The translations under genes were made by a program, and so were the position numbers. Below are positions 18,542 to 28,923 of a DNA stretch of 64,000 nt, piece after piece (position 1 is the first letter of the stretch; the number at the start of each line of letters is the position of its first letter). The stretch comes from an uncultured Cohaesibacter sp. (GTDB taxonomy: Bacteria > Pseudomonadota > Alphaproteobacteria > Rhizobiales > Cohaesibacteraceae): the NCBI RefSeq assembly GCF_963678225.1, contig NZ_OY782764.1, positions 2,919,001 through 2,983,000 of the forward strand, given 5' to 3'. Under the pieces are notes generated by a model that saw only the letters and a program-made list of their open reading frames with translations, was not told where the DNA came from and ran no database searches.

Positions 18542-20041
18542 TCAGGTTCCGCAATAGCTGACAAAGGGGCCGAAATCGCTCGGGGCAGGGCGGGCATAGT
18601 CTTCCAGCCCCTTGCGCTCTTCATAGGGATTGGTGAGCACATCAAGCAATTGTCGCACTTCGCTGAGGTCGGCGAAGTCCTCCGCCTTTTGCAAGGCCGC
18701 CTCGACCAGATGGTTGCGCGGAATATAGATCGGGTTCACCTTGGACATCGCTTCGGCAATCGCGTCTGCCTGGCGACCTTCTTCTTCCAGCCTTGCCTGC
18801 CAGTCCTTCAGCCATCCGGCGATGGCTTCCGGGTCATCAAACAATGCCAGAAGAGCCACTTTGCCTTCGGTGCTCACAAGGCTGTCGCCAAGGCGGCGGA
18901 AAAAGAGCGTGAAGTCAACATGCTCACCTTGCAGGGTGCCCATAAGAATCTGGATAAGGGCCGTGTCCTTGCCTTCTGCTGACGCAAGGCCGATTTTGCG
19001 GCCCATGCCTGTAAGCCACGCCTGTTTGTAGCTGGCCATATACTCCGTGAGCGCATCAGTGAGCAGTTCGGCGGCGCGATTCTCGTCATCTGGCGCGAGC
19101 AGAGGCACCAGCGTTTCTGCAAAGCGGGCCAGATTCCACTGCCCGATCTGGGGCTGACTGCCATAGGCATAGCGCCCGTTGCGGTCAATCGAGCTGAAGA
19201 CCGTGGCGGAATCATACTGATCCATGAAGGCGCAGGGGCCGTAGTCGATGGTTTCGCCGGAAAGGGCAATATTGTCGGTATTCATCACCCCGTGAATGAA
19301 ACCGACCTGCATCCATTGCGCAATCAGCTCGGCCTGTTTACGGGCCACTGCTGAAAACAGAGCCAGATAGCGGTTCTCCTTGTCCATCAGCTCTGGATAA
19401 TGGCGCATGATGGTGTAATCGGCCAGTTTGCTCACGCCGTCCCATGCCCCTCGCGCTGCGAAAAACTGGAACGTCCCGACGCGAATATGGCTCGATGCCA
19501 CGCGCGCCAGAACGGCTCCGGGCTTAAGGCCCTGCCGGCGGATCTGTTCTCCCGTTGTTACTGCTGCAAGAGCGCGCGTGGTCGGGATGCCGAGCGCATG
19601 CATGGCTTCCCCCATGATATATTCCCGCAAAACCGGCCCGAGCACCGCCTTGCCATCGCCGCCACGGGAAAAGGGCGTGCGGCCCGAGCCCTTTAGCTGA
19701 AGATCAAAACGCTGTCCTTCAGTATCGAGCAATTCGCCAAGCAACAGCGCACGGCCATCTCCCAACTGGGGTGAGAAACCGCCAAATTGGTGCCCAGCAT
19801 AGGCCTGTGCGATCGGTTCAGAGCCTTCGGCTGTCTCACTGCCAGCAAGGATTGCGGCCAATGTCTCGTCCTTAGCATCCAGTGACAAGCCAAGCTGTTC
19901 TGCAAGGGCGTCGTTGAGTAGGGCAATCCGGGGCTTTGGTGCCTGTTCGCCCTGCCATGGCACATAGAACCCTTCGAGCGAACGTGCAAAGCTGTTGTCA
20001 AAGGCAAATGTTGGGGCTGGGCGTGTGTTTGGCTGGGCCAT
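18542..20041 (-). CDS. selO: Protein adenylyltransferase SelO (YdiU/UPF0061)
   Basis: Pseudokinase-fold enzyme that transfers AMP to Ser/Thr/Tyr of proteins, reported to include redox proteins under oxidative stress. The 499-residue length is typical. Family motifs seen: AGHQFGGFSPQLGDGRA, the flipped nucleotide site LKGSGRTPFSRGGDGKA, the catalytic-loop stretch HGVMNTDNIAL, the metal DYGPCAFMD, and a C-terminal cysteine (YCGT) in place of the animal selenocysteine. The start ATG is 15 bases from AGGAAGAG, a loose spacing. It is convergent with the FadR-type gene (13 bp) and divergent from the BisC-type gene. Confidence 0.95.
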   Translation of the reverse strand: MAQPNTRPAPTFAFDNSFARSLEGFYVPWQGEQAPKPRIALLNDALAEQLGLSLDAKDETLAAILAGSETAEGSEPIAQAYAGHQFGGFSPQLGDGRALLLGELLDTEGQRFDLQLKGSGRTPFSRGGDGKAVLGPVLREYIMGEAMHALGIPTTRALAAVTTGEQIRRQGLKPGAVLARVASSHIRVGTFQFFAARGAWDGVSKLADYTIMRHYPELMDKENRYLALFSAVARKQAELIAQWMQVGFIHGVMNTDNIALSGETIDYGPCAFMDQYDSATVFSSIDRNGRYAYGSQPQIGQWNLARFAETLVPLLAPDDENRAAELLTDALTEYMASYKQAWLTGMGRKIGLASAEGKDTALIQILMGTLQGEHVDFTLFFRRLGDSLVSTEGKVALLALFDDPEAIAGWLKDWQARLEEEGRQADAIAEAMSKVNPIYIPRNHLVEAALQKAEDFADLSEVRQLLDVLTNPYEERKGLEDYARPAPSDFGPFVSYCGT

Positions 20042-20215
20042 AAAACTATCCGGTCTCTTCCTGTGGCGTTGGCTAAGGGTTTTCCGTTATCTTTCTTATA
20101 TAAGGTGTTCGGGCCGGCTTTTACAATCGCTTGCCTAGCAGGCCCGCAAAATGCTAGCGATGAAAGCAACATACTTTCGCTGTATAAACCAATCCTGCCG
20201 CAAGAGATGATCACC

Positions 20216-22474
20216 ATGAAATACACCGCTGCGCACTGGGGTGCCTATGAAGTCCACGACAACGCACTCAAACCTGTCGCGGATGATCCCGCCCCCTCGC
20301 GCATCGGCAAAGGCTGGCTCAGTGCTTCGCGCAATCTTGATAGCCGCATTCTAAAGCCTGCGATCCGCAAGGGCTGGCTGGAAGGCGATGGCGGGGCCAA
20401 GCGTTGCGATGATGATGTCTTTGTTGAAGTCAGTTGGGACGAGGCCGCCGCCCGCGTGGCCGAAGAACTGACCCGCATCAGCAAGACCTATGGCAACAGC
20501 GCAATCTATGGCGGGTCTTATGGTTGGGCGAGCGCCGGGCGCTTCCATCATGCGCAAAGCCAGTTAAAGCGCTTTCTCAATCTGGCGGGCGGTTTCGTTC
20601 GGGCGCGGGAAACCTATTCTCATGCGGCAGGCGAGGTGCTCATTCCTCACATTCTGGGCATGTCTCAAGGACAGTTTCAGGACCAGATGACCAGTTGGGC
20701 CCATATCAATGAGCATTGCACCATGCTTGTTGCTTTTGGGGGGATTTCCGGACGTCCAGCGCAGGTGGCATCCTCCGGCACCGCAAAGCACCAGACTGAG
20801 CAGTGGCTCAGCCAGATGAAAGGCCGCATGGTTAATGTCTCGCCGCAAAAGAGCGACATGCCCAATGCGGAGTGGTTCTCCATCCGCCCAGGCACGGACG
20901 CTGCGCTCATGCTGGCGCTTTGTCATACTCTGCTGGTGGAAGGCCTGCATGATGAAGCCTTCCTGCAAAAATATACTTCCGGCTGGCCAAAGTTGCGTGC
21001 CTATCTGCTCGGGGAGATGGGCGAGGAAGCCAGAAGCGCCGACTGGGCCGCCCCCATCTGTGATGTGGCGCCTGAAGCGATCCGCCAATTGGCCCGCGAT
21101 ATGGCCGCTAGTCGCACCATGATCAATGTGGCGTGGGGCGTTCAGCGCACGGATCATGGCGAACAGCCGATCTGGGCCGGTCTGGCGCTCGCTTGCATGT
21201 TGGGACAAATCGGACAGAAGGGCACCGGTTATGGTTTCGGCTATGGCTGCGTAGCCTCCATCGGGCGCTCCACCAAGAATATGGCATGGCCTTCCATTCC
21301 GCAGGGCAAAAACCCGATTGATGAATTCATTCCCGTTGCCCGCGTCACCGACATGTTGCTGCATCCGGGCGAAAGCTATCAGTATAATGGCACGGTGCGC
21401 ACCTATCCCGATATCCATATGGTGCTCTGGTCTGGCGGTAACCCCTATCACCATCATCAGGATTTGCTGCGTCTCGAGAAGGGCTGGCAGAAGCCCGAGA
21501 CCGTCGTCGTCTTCGAACAGGGCTGGACAGCCACCGCTCGCCGCGCTGATATCGTGCTTCCCGCCACCACGCCGCTGGAACGCACGGACATCATGCTCAG
21601 CAAGACCGAACCATCTCTTATCTACATGTCGCCGGTGCATGAGCCGGTTGGCGAGGCCACAGATGACCATGAAATCCTGCGTCTCATCGCGGCAAAAATG
21701 GGACTGGAAGAGGCTTTCACTCAAGGGCGTTCGCAGGAAGAGTGGCTGCGCTGGCTTTGGGATGGCTCCCGCACGCTCGCACAGGAGCAGGGCATGGAGC
21801 TACCCGAGTTTGACCAGTTCAAACAGCAAGGTCTTGTCCGACTGGAAGGCGATGAAGAGACTCGTATTGCGCTTGCCGACTATATCTCCGATCCGGAGGC
21901 ACATCCGCTCGGATCGGAAAGTGGCAAGATCACTCTGTTCAACGAGGCCATTGCCTCATTCGGGCTGGATGATTGTCCCGGTCACCCTGCTTGGCTGATG
22001 CCGGTAGAAAGCACCCTAAACGCGCCGCAAGGTGGGTTGCATATGATTTCAGCCCAGTCAGACACGCGCCTGCACAGCCAGAATGATCAGGGCTCTGAAT
22101 CTCTGCAAAGCAAGATAGAGGGGCGGGAGGTCTGCCGCTTGCATCCGGACACCGCCGCAGAGCGGGACATCAGCGAAGGTTCCATCGTCAGGCTTTATAA
22201 TGCACGCGGGGCAACCTTTGCTGGCGTTCATTTTGATCCGGATCTGCGGCACGATTGCATCGCCTTGCAGACGGGCGCCTGGTTTGATGCGGCAGAGGTG
22301 GAAGGGGCGCGTATGGATATCCATGGCAACCCCAATGCCCTCACGATCGATAAGGGAACATCCCGATTGGCGCAGGGCAATATCGGGCATACTGCCATTG
22401 TCTTCGTTGAATCATGGGAGAAGCCTTTGCCGCCTTTGTCTGTGTCCAGACAGCCCGGATTTCAGTCAGAATAG
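20216..22474 (+). CDS. bisC: Molybdopterin oxidoreductase, BisC/TorA-type
   Basis: Bis-MGD molybdoenzyme of the DMSO reductase family, nearest in motif order to biotin sulfoxide reductase BisC, which reduces biotin and free methionine sulfoxides in the cytoplasm. From ATG 20216 the 752-residue protein begins TAAHWGAY as BisC does; there is no Tat signal. The predicted Mo-ligand serine is Ser135 in ETYSHAAGE, and cofactor motifs include GGSYGWASAGR, NPYHHHQD and LPATTPLERTD. No N-terminal Fe-S cysteines are present, as expected. A longer frame to 20063 adds 51 unlikely residues. Trimethylamine or DMSO reductase activity is possible, but periplasmic location is not supported. Confidence 0.9.
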   Translation: MKYTAAHWGAYEVHDNALKPVADDPAPSRIGKGWLSASRNLDSRILKPAIRKGWLEGDGGAKRCDDDVFVEVSWDEAAARVAEELTRISKTYGNSAIYGGSYGWASAGRFHHAQSQLKRFLNLAGGFVRARETYSHAAGEVLIPHILGMSQGQFQDQMTSWAHINEHCTMLVAFGGISGRPAQVASSGTAKHQTEQWLSQMKGRMVNVSPQKSDMPNAEWFSIRPGTDAALMLALCHTLLVEGLHDEAFLQKYTSGWPKLRAYLLGEMGEEARSADWAAPICDVAPEAIRQLARDMAASRTMINVAWGVQRTDHGEQPIWAGLALACMLGQIGQKGTGYGFGYGCVASIGRSTKNMAWPSIPQGKNPIDEFIPVARVTDMLLHPGESYQYNGTVRTYPDIHMVLWSGGNPYHHHQDLLRLEKGWQKPETVVVFEQGWTATARRADIVLPATTPLERTDIMLSKTEPSLIYMSPVHEPVGEATDDHEILRLIAAKMGLEEAFTQGRSQEEWLRWLWDGSRTLAQEQGMELPEFDQFKQQGLVRLEGDEETRIALADYISDPEAHPLGSESGKITLFNEAIASFGLDDCPGHPAWLMPVESTLNAPQGGLHMISAQSDTRLHSQNDQGSESLQSKIEGREVCRLHPDTAAERDISEGSIVRLYNARGATFAGVHFDPDLRHDCIALQTGAWFDAAEVEGARMDIHGNPNALTIDKGTSRLAQGNIGHTAIVFVESWEKPLPPLSVSRQPGFQSE

Positions 22475-22657
22475 CGGTGTAATGCACTGCTTGGCTGGTG
22501 TGAATGATCGCGTAAATGCAGGAAAAACAATGAAAAAACGCTTGCTATGCGTTTGATGCAAAGCAGAATTTGCAGATAAGCACTTTTTGCTTATCGGATT
22601 TGGCGCTATTGTGTCCTCAGTTGAAATGCTTAGAAAAACACGAAAGAGGATTACAAA

Positions 22658-22813
22658 ATGTTTGATAGCATCAAAGGTGTTGCAGGAGCAGTTGGTAGCG
22701 TATTGATGGCAGTTCCCGCTGCATCCCGTATTTCCAGCGACATTCAGAGTGGCCGTCAGCCAAACGAACAGGACCTGTTCATTCTCGGCATTAGAGACAA
22801 TTTCGACCACTAA
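22658..22813 (+). CDS. Small protein of 51 residues, unknown function
   Basis: ATG at 22658 is preceded by AAGAGGA at ideal spacing and opens a 51-codon frame ending in TAA. The product starts MFDSIKGVAGAVGSVLMAVP, a hydrophobic, Gly/Ala-rich segment of about 20 residues that could be amphipathic or membrane-associated, followed by a polar part ending ILGIRDNFDH. It lies 184 bp after the BisC-type gene and is followed by a weak hairpin. I do not recognise a family. The start signal and codon usage like its neighbours argue for a real gene. Confidence 0.65.
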   Translation: MFDSIKGVAGAVGSVLMAVPAASRISSDIQSGRQPNEQDLFILGIRDNFDH

Positions 22814-23256
22814 GTTGTCAGCCTGCAAACAGGCATACCAATTTTTCCTGCCCGGTTATATGGATCGGACAGTCGATACAGAGACGCACTCTCCAGCCTC
22901 TTGGCTGGCTCGATAGCCTCTCTAACCCGGATGACCAAACACAACGCCCGTTCAGGGCAAAGCCTGACACAAAGTCAGTGCTGAAATTGCGCCCAATATG
23001 GCTCAGTTCGGTCATACCCAAGCCCTTCATGAAAAAACAAACCTGCCTCTCTTATGAGGCGCAAAAGGCTGCTTTTCCGGTCTGTCTTTGCATGCAGAAG
23101 CTTTCCAGTCCGGCGAAGATGCCGTTAGAAGCCCATTGTTTCCATTCAATTTTCGTCGCTGATACATCAAGCATTGTGGTCAAGCGTGGCGTTCCGTCCT
23201 ATTCTGATATCAAGCCTAGCGTATGGTGAAAATCAGAGCCGGAAGGACAGCCCCCG
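22814..23256. other. Intergenic region with small hairpins
   Basis: 443 bases between the small gene and the beta-mannosidase. A 5-bp hairpin (22821-22834) followed by ATTTTT may weakly end the small-gene transcript, and a 6-bp hairpin sits at 22893-22908. Nothing else was recognised; it should hold the beta-mannosidase promoter. Confidence 0.45.
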
Positions 23257-25725
23257 ATGCCACAGCATTTTTCTTCGCTTACCACCGAGCAGCCCCTTCA
23301 TGACGGATGGAGCATCCGATGCCTGAGCAAGGGCATCGCGGATGGAGCTTCTGTGCCTTTTGCCGTGCCCGGTGATCTGCATTCGGCTCTTTTGGCCGAA
23401 GAGCTGATACCCGATCCCTACTGGCGCGATACCGAACAGAGCCTTGACTGGATTCACGAAAGCGAGTGGCTGGCCGAAACGTCTTTCCTGTTTGAGGGAG
23501 ATCCGGCAGGTCGCTATGCATTAAGCTTTTTCAATGTGGATTGCCATGCGATCGTCACGCTCAATCATGTCGAAATCGGGCGCTGCGAAAGCCAGTTCCT
23601 ACGCTATGATTTCACGCTCGGGGCGGCGCTCAAAAAGGGTGAAAATCTGCTATCCATACGGTTCCTCTCTAACAGCAAAGTGGCGCAGGCTTCCAAGGAT
23701 GCCTTTCCTTTCCCCGTACCCTACATCTTCTGGAACTGTCGCCTGCCGCATTACAATTTCCTGCGCAAGACGCAATGTCATGCTGGCTGGGACTGGAACA
23801 TCGCCCTGTCGCCGCTTGGCATTTATGGTGGCGTGACCCTCAAGCGTATTGACAAGTTGCGCCTTGATGATGTGCTGGTGCGCCAGCACCATGAGCAAGG
23901 GAAGGTGCGCTTGGAACTAACCGCCTTTTACGAGGCATTCGAACCTGCAGAGTTGACGCTCGCTGCCAATTTCGACGGGCGCGTCATCAGTGACCTTGTC
24001 ACCATTTGGCCCGGCGAGGGCAAGGCAACCCTAGAGATAGAGGTCAAAGAGCCGCAGCTCTGGTGGCCCGTCGGGCAGGGAAGCCAGCCCTTATATGACC
24101 TAACCGTCATGCTGGACGGTCAGAGCATAAACCGCCGGGTCGGCCTGCGCACTGTGGAGTTGGTGACAGACAAGGACGATATCGGATCACGCTTTGCCTT
24201 CCGCATTAATGGTAGAGAGATCTTTGCTCGTGGTGCAAACTGGATACCTGGTGACGCATTGCCAGCGCGCGCAACGCCCGAGAAGGTCCGTGATCTGCTG
24301 ACCTCGGCTGTTGAAGCCAACATGAACATGATCCGCGTCTGGGGCGGGGGGCAATATGAGCAGGACTGGTTCTATGAACTCTGCTCGGAACTGGGCATCA
24401 TGGTTTGGCATGACTTCATGTTCGCCTGCAATCTCTACCCAGCTGCCGATCATCATTGGCTCGGTCTGGTGCGCGAAGAGGCGCGACAGCAGGTGCGGCG
24501 GCTTTCCGGCCATCCGTGTATGACCCTTTGGTGTGGCGACAATGAGCTGGTTGGCGCGATCAACTGGTTTGAGGAGAGCAAGAAGGATCGTGACCGCTAT
24601 CTGGCCATGTATGAGCGGCTGAACTTTGCCCTTGAAGAATGCCTCACTCAGGAAGATCCGGGAATTCCCTTCTGGCCCTCTTCGCCCTCTATCGGGCCGC
24701 TCAATTTCGGTGATAGCTGGCATGATGACACTGCTGGCGATATGCATTTCTGGGATGTATGGCACTCGGCCAAGGATTTCGAGCATTATCGCTCGGTGCG
24801 CCCGAGATTCTGCTCCGAATTCGGTTTCCAGTCTTTCCCCTCCATGCGCGTGATCGAGAGCTTTACCGAGCCGCAGGATCGCAATGTTTCATCTCCGATC
24901 ATGGACGTGCATCAACGCAATGAGGGTGGGAACAGTCGCATCGTTGAGACGATCGCTCGCTATTTTCGTTTCCCCGATGGCTTCCGGGATATGACCTATC
25001 TCAGTCAGATCGGGCAGGGTCTGGCCATGAAGACGGCGATTGAATTCTGGCGCAGCAACAAACCACGCTCCATGGGGACGCTCTATTGGCAGCTGAACGA
25101 CACATGGCCGGTGGCCAGCTGGTCAAGCCTTGAATATGGAGGCGGCTGGAAGCTGCTGCACTATATGGCAAGGCGCTTTTATGCGCCGGTGCTTGTCTCT
25201 GCCCAGCCGGATATAAAGAGCGGACAAGTGACACTGTGGGCGGTGAATGACATGCCGCTGCCCGTTACGATTTCCATTCGCTTGGAAGCTGTGTCCATGA
25301 CGGGTGCCGTGCGGGCCTTGGGAAACTGCACTCTTGAGGTGCCAACTGATCGCAGCATTGAGGCTGTGGCCTTGTCGCATGAGGAGATCGGTGAGGATGC
25401 CATCCTGCACATCGTCTGGAGCAGTGAAGACGGGGCCATTAAGGGCGAGAATGACTATTGGCCCAAGCGTCCCAAAGACTATCATATCGAACAACCAACT
25501 ATTACCGCCAAAGAGCTGACAACGCCGACCGGTGATAGCGTGGTCGAGTTGCAAACGGACAAGCCCGCTTTCTTCGTCTCCTACCATCATGGCGGGGACC
25601 GCCTTTATTCGGACAATTGTTTCACTCTGCTGCCCGGTCGGCCCAAGCGCCTGACCATTTTGCGCCAACGTCGGTCCGATTTGCCGCCGATTGAAGCGGA
25701 GGTAGATTTTTTGGAAGGATTATAG
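23257..25725 (+). CDS. Beta-mannosidase, glycoside hydrolase family 2
   Basis: Exo-acting hydrolysis of terminal beta-mannose from manno-oligosaccharides or glycans. The 822-residue protein has the N-terminal GH2 sugar-binding domain with the mannosidase signature KTQCHAGWDWN, the Ig-like domain, and the TIM barrel. Acid/base Glu430 lies in WCGDNELVG and the nucleophile Glu521 in CSEFGFQS. No signal peptide is visible, so the substrate must be imported. The ATG is preceded by GGAAGGA. It is monocistronic, with no transporter next to it; the sugar ABC importers further on could supply substrate. Beta-galactosidase is unlikely because of the W-D-W and barrel motifs. Confidence 0.93.
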   Translation: MPQHFSSLTTEQPLHDGWSIRCLSKGIADGASVPFAVPGDLHSALLAEELIPDPYWRDTEQSLDWIHESEWLAETSFLFEGDPAGRYALSFFNVDCHAIVTLNHVEIGRCESQFLRYDFTLGAALKKGENLLSIRFLSNSKVAQASKDAFPFPVPYIFWNCRLPHYNFLRKTQCHAGWDWNIALSPLGIYGGVTLKRIDKLRLDDVLVRQHHEQGKVRLELTAFYEAFEPAELTLAANFDGRVISDLVTIWPGEGKATLEIEVKEPQLWWPVGQGSQPLYDLTVMLDGQSINRRVGLRTVELVTDKDDIGSRFAFRINGREIFARGANWIPGDALPARATPEKVRDLLTSAVEANMNMIRVWGGGQYEQDWFYELCSELGIMVWHDFMFACNLYPAADHHWLGLVREEARQQVRRLSGHPCMTLWCGDNELVGAINWFEESKKDRDRYLAMYERLNFALEECLTQEDPGIPFWPSSPSIGPLNFGDSWHDDTAGDMHFWDVWHSAKDFEHYRSVRPRFCSEFGFQSFPSMRVIESFTEPQDRNVSSPIMDVHQRNEGGNSRIVETIARYFRFPDGFRDMTYLSQIGQGLAMKTAIEFWRSNKPRSMGTLYWQLNDTWPVASWSSLEYGGGWKLLHYMARRFYAPVLVSAQPDIKSGQVTLWAVNDMPLPVTISIRLEAVSMTGAVRALGNCTLEVPTDRSIEAVALSHEEIGEDAILHIVWSSEDGAIKGENDYWPKRPKDYHIEQPTITAKELTTPTGDSVVELQTDKPAFFVSYHHGGDRLYSDNCFTLLPGRPKRLTILRQRRSDLPPIEAEVDFLEGL

Positions 25726-26217
25726 GCTGTACTGTACCCAAATCGTCCATTAGATATGTGTTTTTAACATATTAGGCATGCATATAAATAAGTTTAGGGT
25801 AGGGAAAAGAAGGAAAATTCAGGCAATTCACCGAATGGTAAAATTAGTCACAGAATTTTTGAATTAGGAAAAATTTGTTTTTCTCTAGGAATGCTGCCGG
25901 TTGCAGCGGACCGGTAAGGTGCGGGAAGCGCCGATTTCTGCGCAAAAAGACAGGTTACGTAAAGCTCCGTAATTCGTCTTTGTCCTCAATACTATAAACT
26001 GTGTTTATCGCTAAGGCGGCCAGTATCGTTACACGCAAAGGGTAATGAAGAGAAACTGGCAGAGGAGGGCTCGCCTGTATGGCATGCAGGATGCTTTTTC
26101 GCTGGAGCGGGGCGCGTGGCACCCGTCAGGGCACGCGATAATCAACAAGTGACGCAGGTCCAACCGGGTGCGGAAAGCCTCGGAACGGGTGGGTGCGTTT
26201 GAAATACGGAGTAACAA
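25726..26217. promoter_or_regulatory. Upstream region of adhE
   Basis: 492 bases, AT-rich in the first half. It must carry the adhE promoter. Short symmetrical elements seen are TTACGTAA at 25955-25962 and a GCTGC/GCAGC pair near 25902. I see no Rex-type (TTGTGAA-N4-TTCACAA) or full FNR site, and no gene. Confidence 0.5.
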
Positions 26218-28923
26218 ATGTCTGTTACCAATGCCGCCGAGCTTGATCGTCAGATTGCCCGTGTGAAAGATGCGCAGGCAAAATTCGCAAGCTTCTCCCA
26301 AGAACAAGTTGACCGCATTTTCCGTCAGGCCGCTTTTGCTGCTGCCAACGCACGCATTCCGCTTGCGATGATGGCTGCAGAAGAAACCGGCATGGGCGTT
26401 GTTGAAGACAAGGTGATCAAGAACCACTTTGCCTCCGAATATATCTACAACAAATACAAGGATACCCCCACCTGCGGCATCCTTGAAGAGGATGAGGCTG
26501 GTGGTACGATGACCATCGCCGAGCCTGTTGGCGTCATCTGTGGCATCGTCCCGACGACCAACCCGACCTCTACCGCTATTTTCAAGGCGCTGATTTCCCT
26601 TAAAACCCGCAATGGCATCATTTTCAGTCCGCATCCGCGCGCCAAAAAGGCGACCTGCGAAGCGGCGCGACTGGTGCTTGAAGCAGCCGTTGCAGCTGGT
26701 GCTCCAAAGGATATTATCGGCTGGATTGACGAACCGACACTGGATCTCTCCAACGCCCTGATGCGCCACCCTGATATCAATCTCATTCTGGCCACCGGCG
26801 GCCCGGGTATGGTGAAAGCAGCCTATTCGTCCGGTAAACCGGCCATTGGCGTGGGCGCTGGGAACGCCCCTGTTGTGATCGACGAACATGCCGACATCAA
26901 GCGAGCAGTCTCCTCAATCCTCATGTCCAAGACCTTCGATAACGGCATGATTTGTGCTTCCGAGCAGGCGGTGGTCATTGTGGATGCAGTTTATGAGGCC
27001 GTGCTGGATCGCTTTGCGAAATATGGTGGTTGTATCCTTTCACCAAAACAGACCGATGCACTGCGCCGTACTGTGTTCCCGGACGGTCGCCTCAACAGTG
27101 AAATCGTGGGCCAGTCCGCTTACAAGATCGCCGAGCTCGCCGGTTTTAGCGTGCCGCAGGAAACCAAGGTGCTTATGGCCGAGGTGGATGGCGTGGAAGA
27201 TGAAGCCTTCGCGCATGAGAAGCTTTCGCCAACCATCGCCCTTTATCGCCGCAAGGATTACAAGGACGCCGCCGATACTGCAGCCCGGCTGGTCGCCCTT
27301 GGTGGCATTGGGCACACCTCCGTTCTCTACACCGATCAGGACCGATGCTCCGACCGTGTCGAGGACTTTGGCAAGAAGATGAAAACGGCCCGTATTCTGG
27401 TCAATATGCCTTCCTCGCAAGGCGGCATCGGTGATCTTTATAACTTCAATGTGGCCCCATCTCTTACGCTGGGATGTGGCTCATGGGGGGGCAATTCGAT
27501 CTCTGAAAATGTCGGGCCGAAGCATCTGATCAACAAGAAGATCGTGGCAAAACGTGAGGAAAACATGCTTTGGCACAAGGTTCCAAAATCCATTTATTTC
27601 CGTCGCGGCTGTCTGGTTGAAGCCTTCAAGGATCTCAAGGGCAAACAGCGCGCGCTGATCGTGACGGACCGGTTCCTCTTTGCCAATGGCTATGTCGATG
27701 AGGCTGTTCGCCTGCTCAAGGCGCAGGGCATTGATGTCGACATCTTTGCCGATGTGGAAGCAGATCCGACGCTTTCCATCGTCCGCAAAGGCACCGAGAA
27801 GTGCCATGCCTTCAATCCTGATCTAATCATCGCCATCGGTGGTGGCTCGCCCATGGACGCAGCCAAGATCATGTGGGTGATGTATGAGCATCCAGATGTA
27901 AGCTTCAAGGATCTGGCCTTGCGCTTCATGGATATCCGCAAGCGCATCTACAAATTCCCGAAAATGGGTGAGAAGGCGATGATGATTGCCATACCGACCA
28001 CCTCGGGTACCGGCTCGGAAGCCACCCCATTTGCTGTGGTGACGGATGATGTCAGCGGCCAGAAATATCCTCTTGCCGATTATGAACTGACTCCGGATAT
28101 GGCTATCGTGGATGCCAACCTCGTCATGAATATGCCCAAGTCCCTTACGGCCTTTGGCGGCATCGATGCGGTGACCCATGCGCTGGAAGCCTATGTTTCT
28201 GTCATGGCCAACGAATTCTCCGATGGACAGGCGCTGATGGCGCTGAAACTGCTCAAGGAAAATCTACCGTCAGCCTATCAGAACGGGGCGAATGATCCGG
28301 TTGCCCGCGAGCATGTGCATAGCGGCGCTACCATCGCCGGGATCGCCTTTGCCAACGCCTTCCTTGGCGTATGTCACTCCATGGCGCATAAGCTCGGGGC
28401 AGCCTTCCATCTGCCACATGGTCTGGCCAACGCATTGCTGATTTCCAACGTCATCCGCTACAACGCCACCAACAACCCAACCAAGCAGACGGCATTCTCG
28501 CAGTATGACCGGCCGAAGGCACGGGCGCGCTATGCCGAGGTTGCCCATCATCTGGGGCTGGGCGGTGAGCGTACGCAGAACAAGGTTGAAAATCTGATCG
28601 CTTGGATTGAAGAGCTGAAATCAGATCTGGAAATCCCCGCTTCCATCAAGGATGCAGGGGTTGCCGAAGCCGACTTCCTTGCCAAGATTGATGAAGTGGC
28701 CGTGGCTGCTTTTGATGACCAGTGCACCGGCGCCAACCCGCGCTTCCCGCTCATCTCCGAGCTCAAGCAGATCATGATGGACAGCTATTACGGTCGCCCC
28801 TTCATCGAAGCCTACGAGCGCGAAGAAGCCAAACGGCAGGAAGCCAAGGCGCTGCAAGAAAGCGCGAAAGAAAAAAGTGCGAGCGTTGTAACCCTCAAGA
28901 CGGAGAAGAAAAAGCCCGCATAG
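26218..28923 (+). CDS. adhE: Bifunctional acetaldehyde-CoA/alcohol dehydrogenase
   Basis: Converts acetyl-CoA to ethanol in two NADH-dependent steps, regenerating NAD+ in fermentation; the enzyme forms spirosomes. The 901-residue protein carries an N-terminal CoA-acylating aldehyde dehydrogenase with thioester Cys246 in FDNGMICASEQ (the same number as in E. coli) and a C-terminal Fe-type alcohol dehydrogenase from about residue 450, with GGGSPMDAAK, TTSGTGSE, and metal histidines in CHSMAHKLGAAFHLPHG. A 30-residue Lys/Glu/Ala-rich tail ending KKKPA is an addition. Start ATG has GGAG at 7 bases. Partner of PflB, 17 kb away, in mixed-acid metabolism. Confidence 0.97.
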   Translation: MSVTNAAELDRQIARVKDAQAKFASFSQEQVDRIFRQAAFAAANARIPLAMMAAEETGMGVVEDKVIKNHFASEYIYNKYKDTPTCGILEEDEAGGTMTIAEPVGVICGIVPTTNPTSTAIFKALISLKTRNGIIFSPHPRAKKATCEAARLVLEAAVAAGAPKDIIGWIDEPTLDLSNALMRHPDINLILATGGPGMVKAAYSSGKPAIGVGAGNAPVVIDEHADIKRAVSSILMSKTFDNGMICASEQAVVIVDAVYEAVLDRFAKYGGCILSPKQTDALRRTVFPDGRLNSEIVGQSAYKIAELAGFSVPQETKVLMAEVDGVEDEAFAHEKLSPTIALYRRKDYKDAADTAARLVALGGIGHTSVLYTDQDRCSDRVEDFGKKMKTARILVNMPSSQGGIGDLYNFNVAPSLTLGCGSWGGNSISENVGPKHLINKKIVAKREENMLWHKVPKSIYFRRGCLVEAFKDLKGKQRALIVTDRFLFANGYVDEAVRLLKAQGIDVDIFADVEADPTLSIVRKGTEKCHAFNPDLIIAIGGGSPMDAAKIMWVMYEHPDVSFKDLALRFMDIRKRIYKFPKMGEKAMMIAIPTTSGTGSEATPFAVVTDDVSGQKYPLADYELTPDMAIVDANLVMNMPKSLTAFGGIDAVTHALEAYVSVMANEFSDGQALMALKLLKENLPSAYQNGANDPVAREHVHSGATIAGIAFANAFLGVCHSMAHKLGAAFHLPHGLANALLISNVIRYNATNNPTKQTAFSQYDRPKARARYAEVAHHLGLGGERTQNKVENLIAWIEELKSDLEIPASIKDAGVAEADFLAKIDEVAVAAFDDQCTGANPRFPLISELKQIMMDSYYGRPFIEAYEREEAKRQEAKALQESAKEKSASVVTLKTEKKKPA

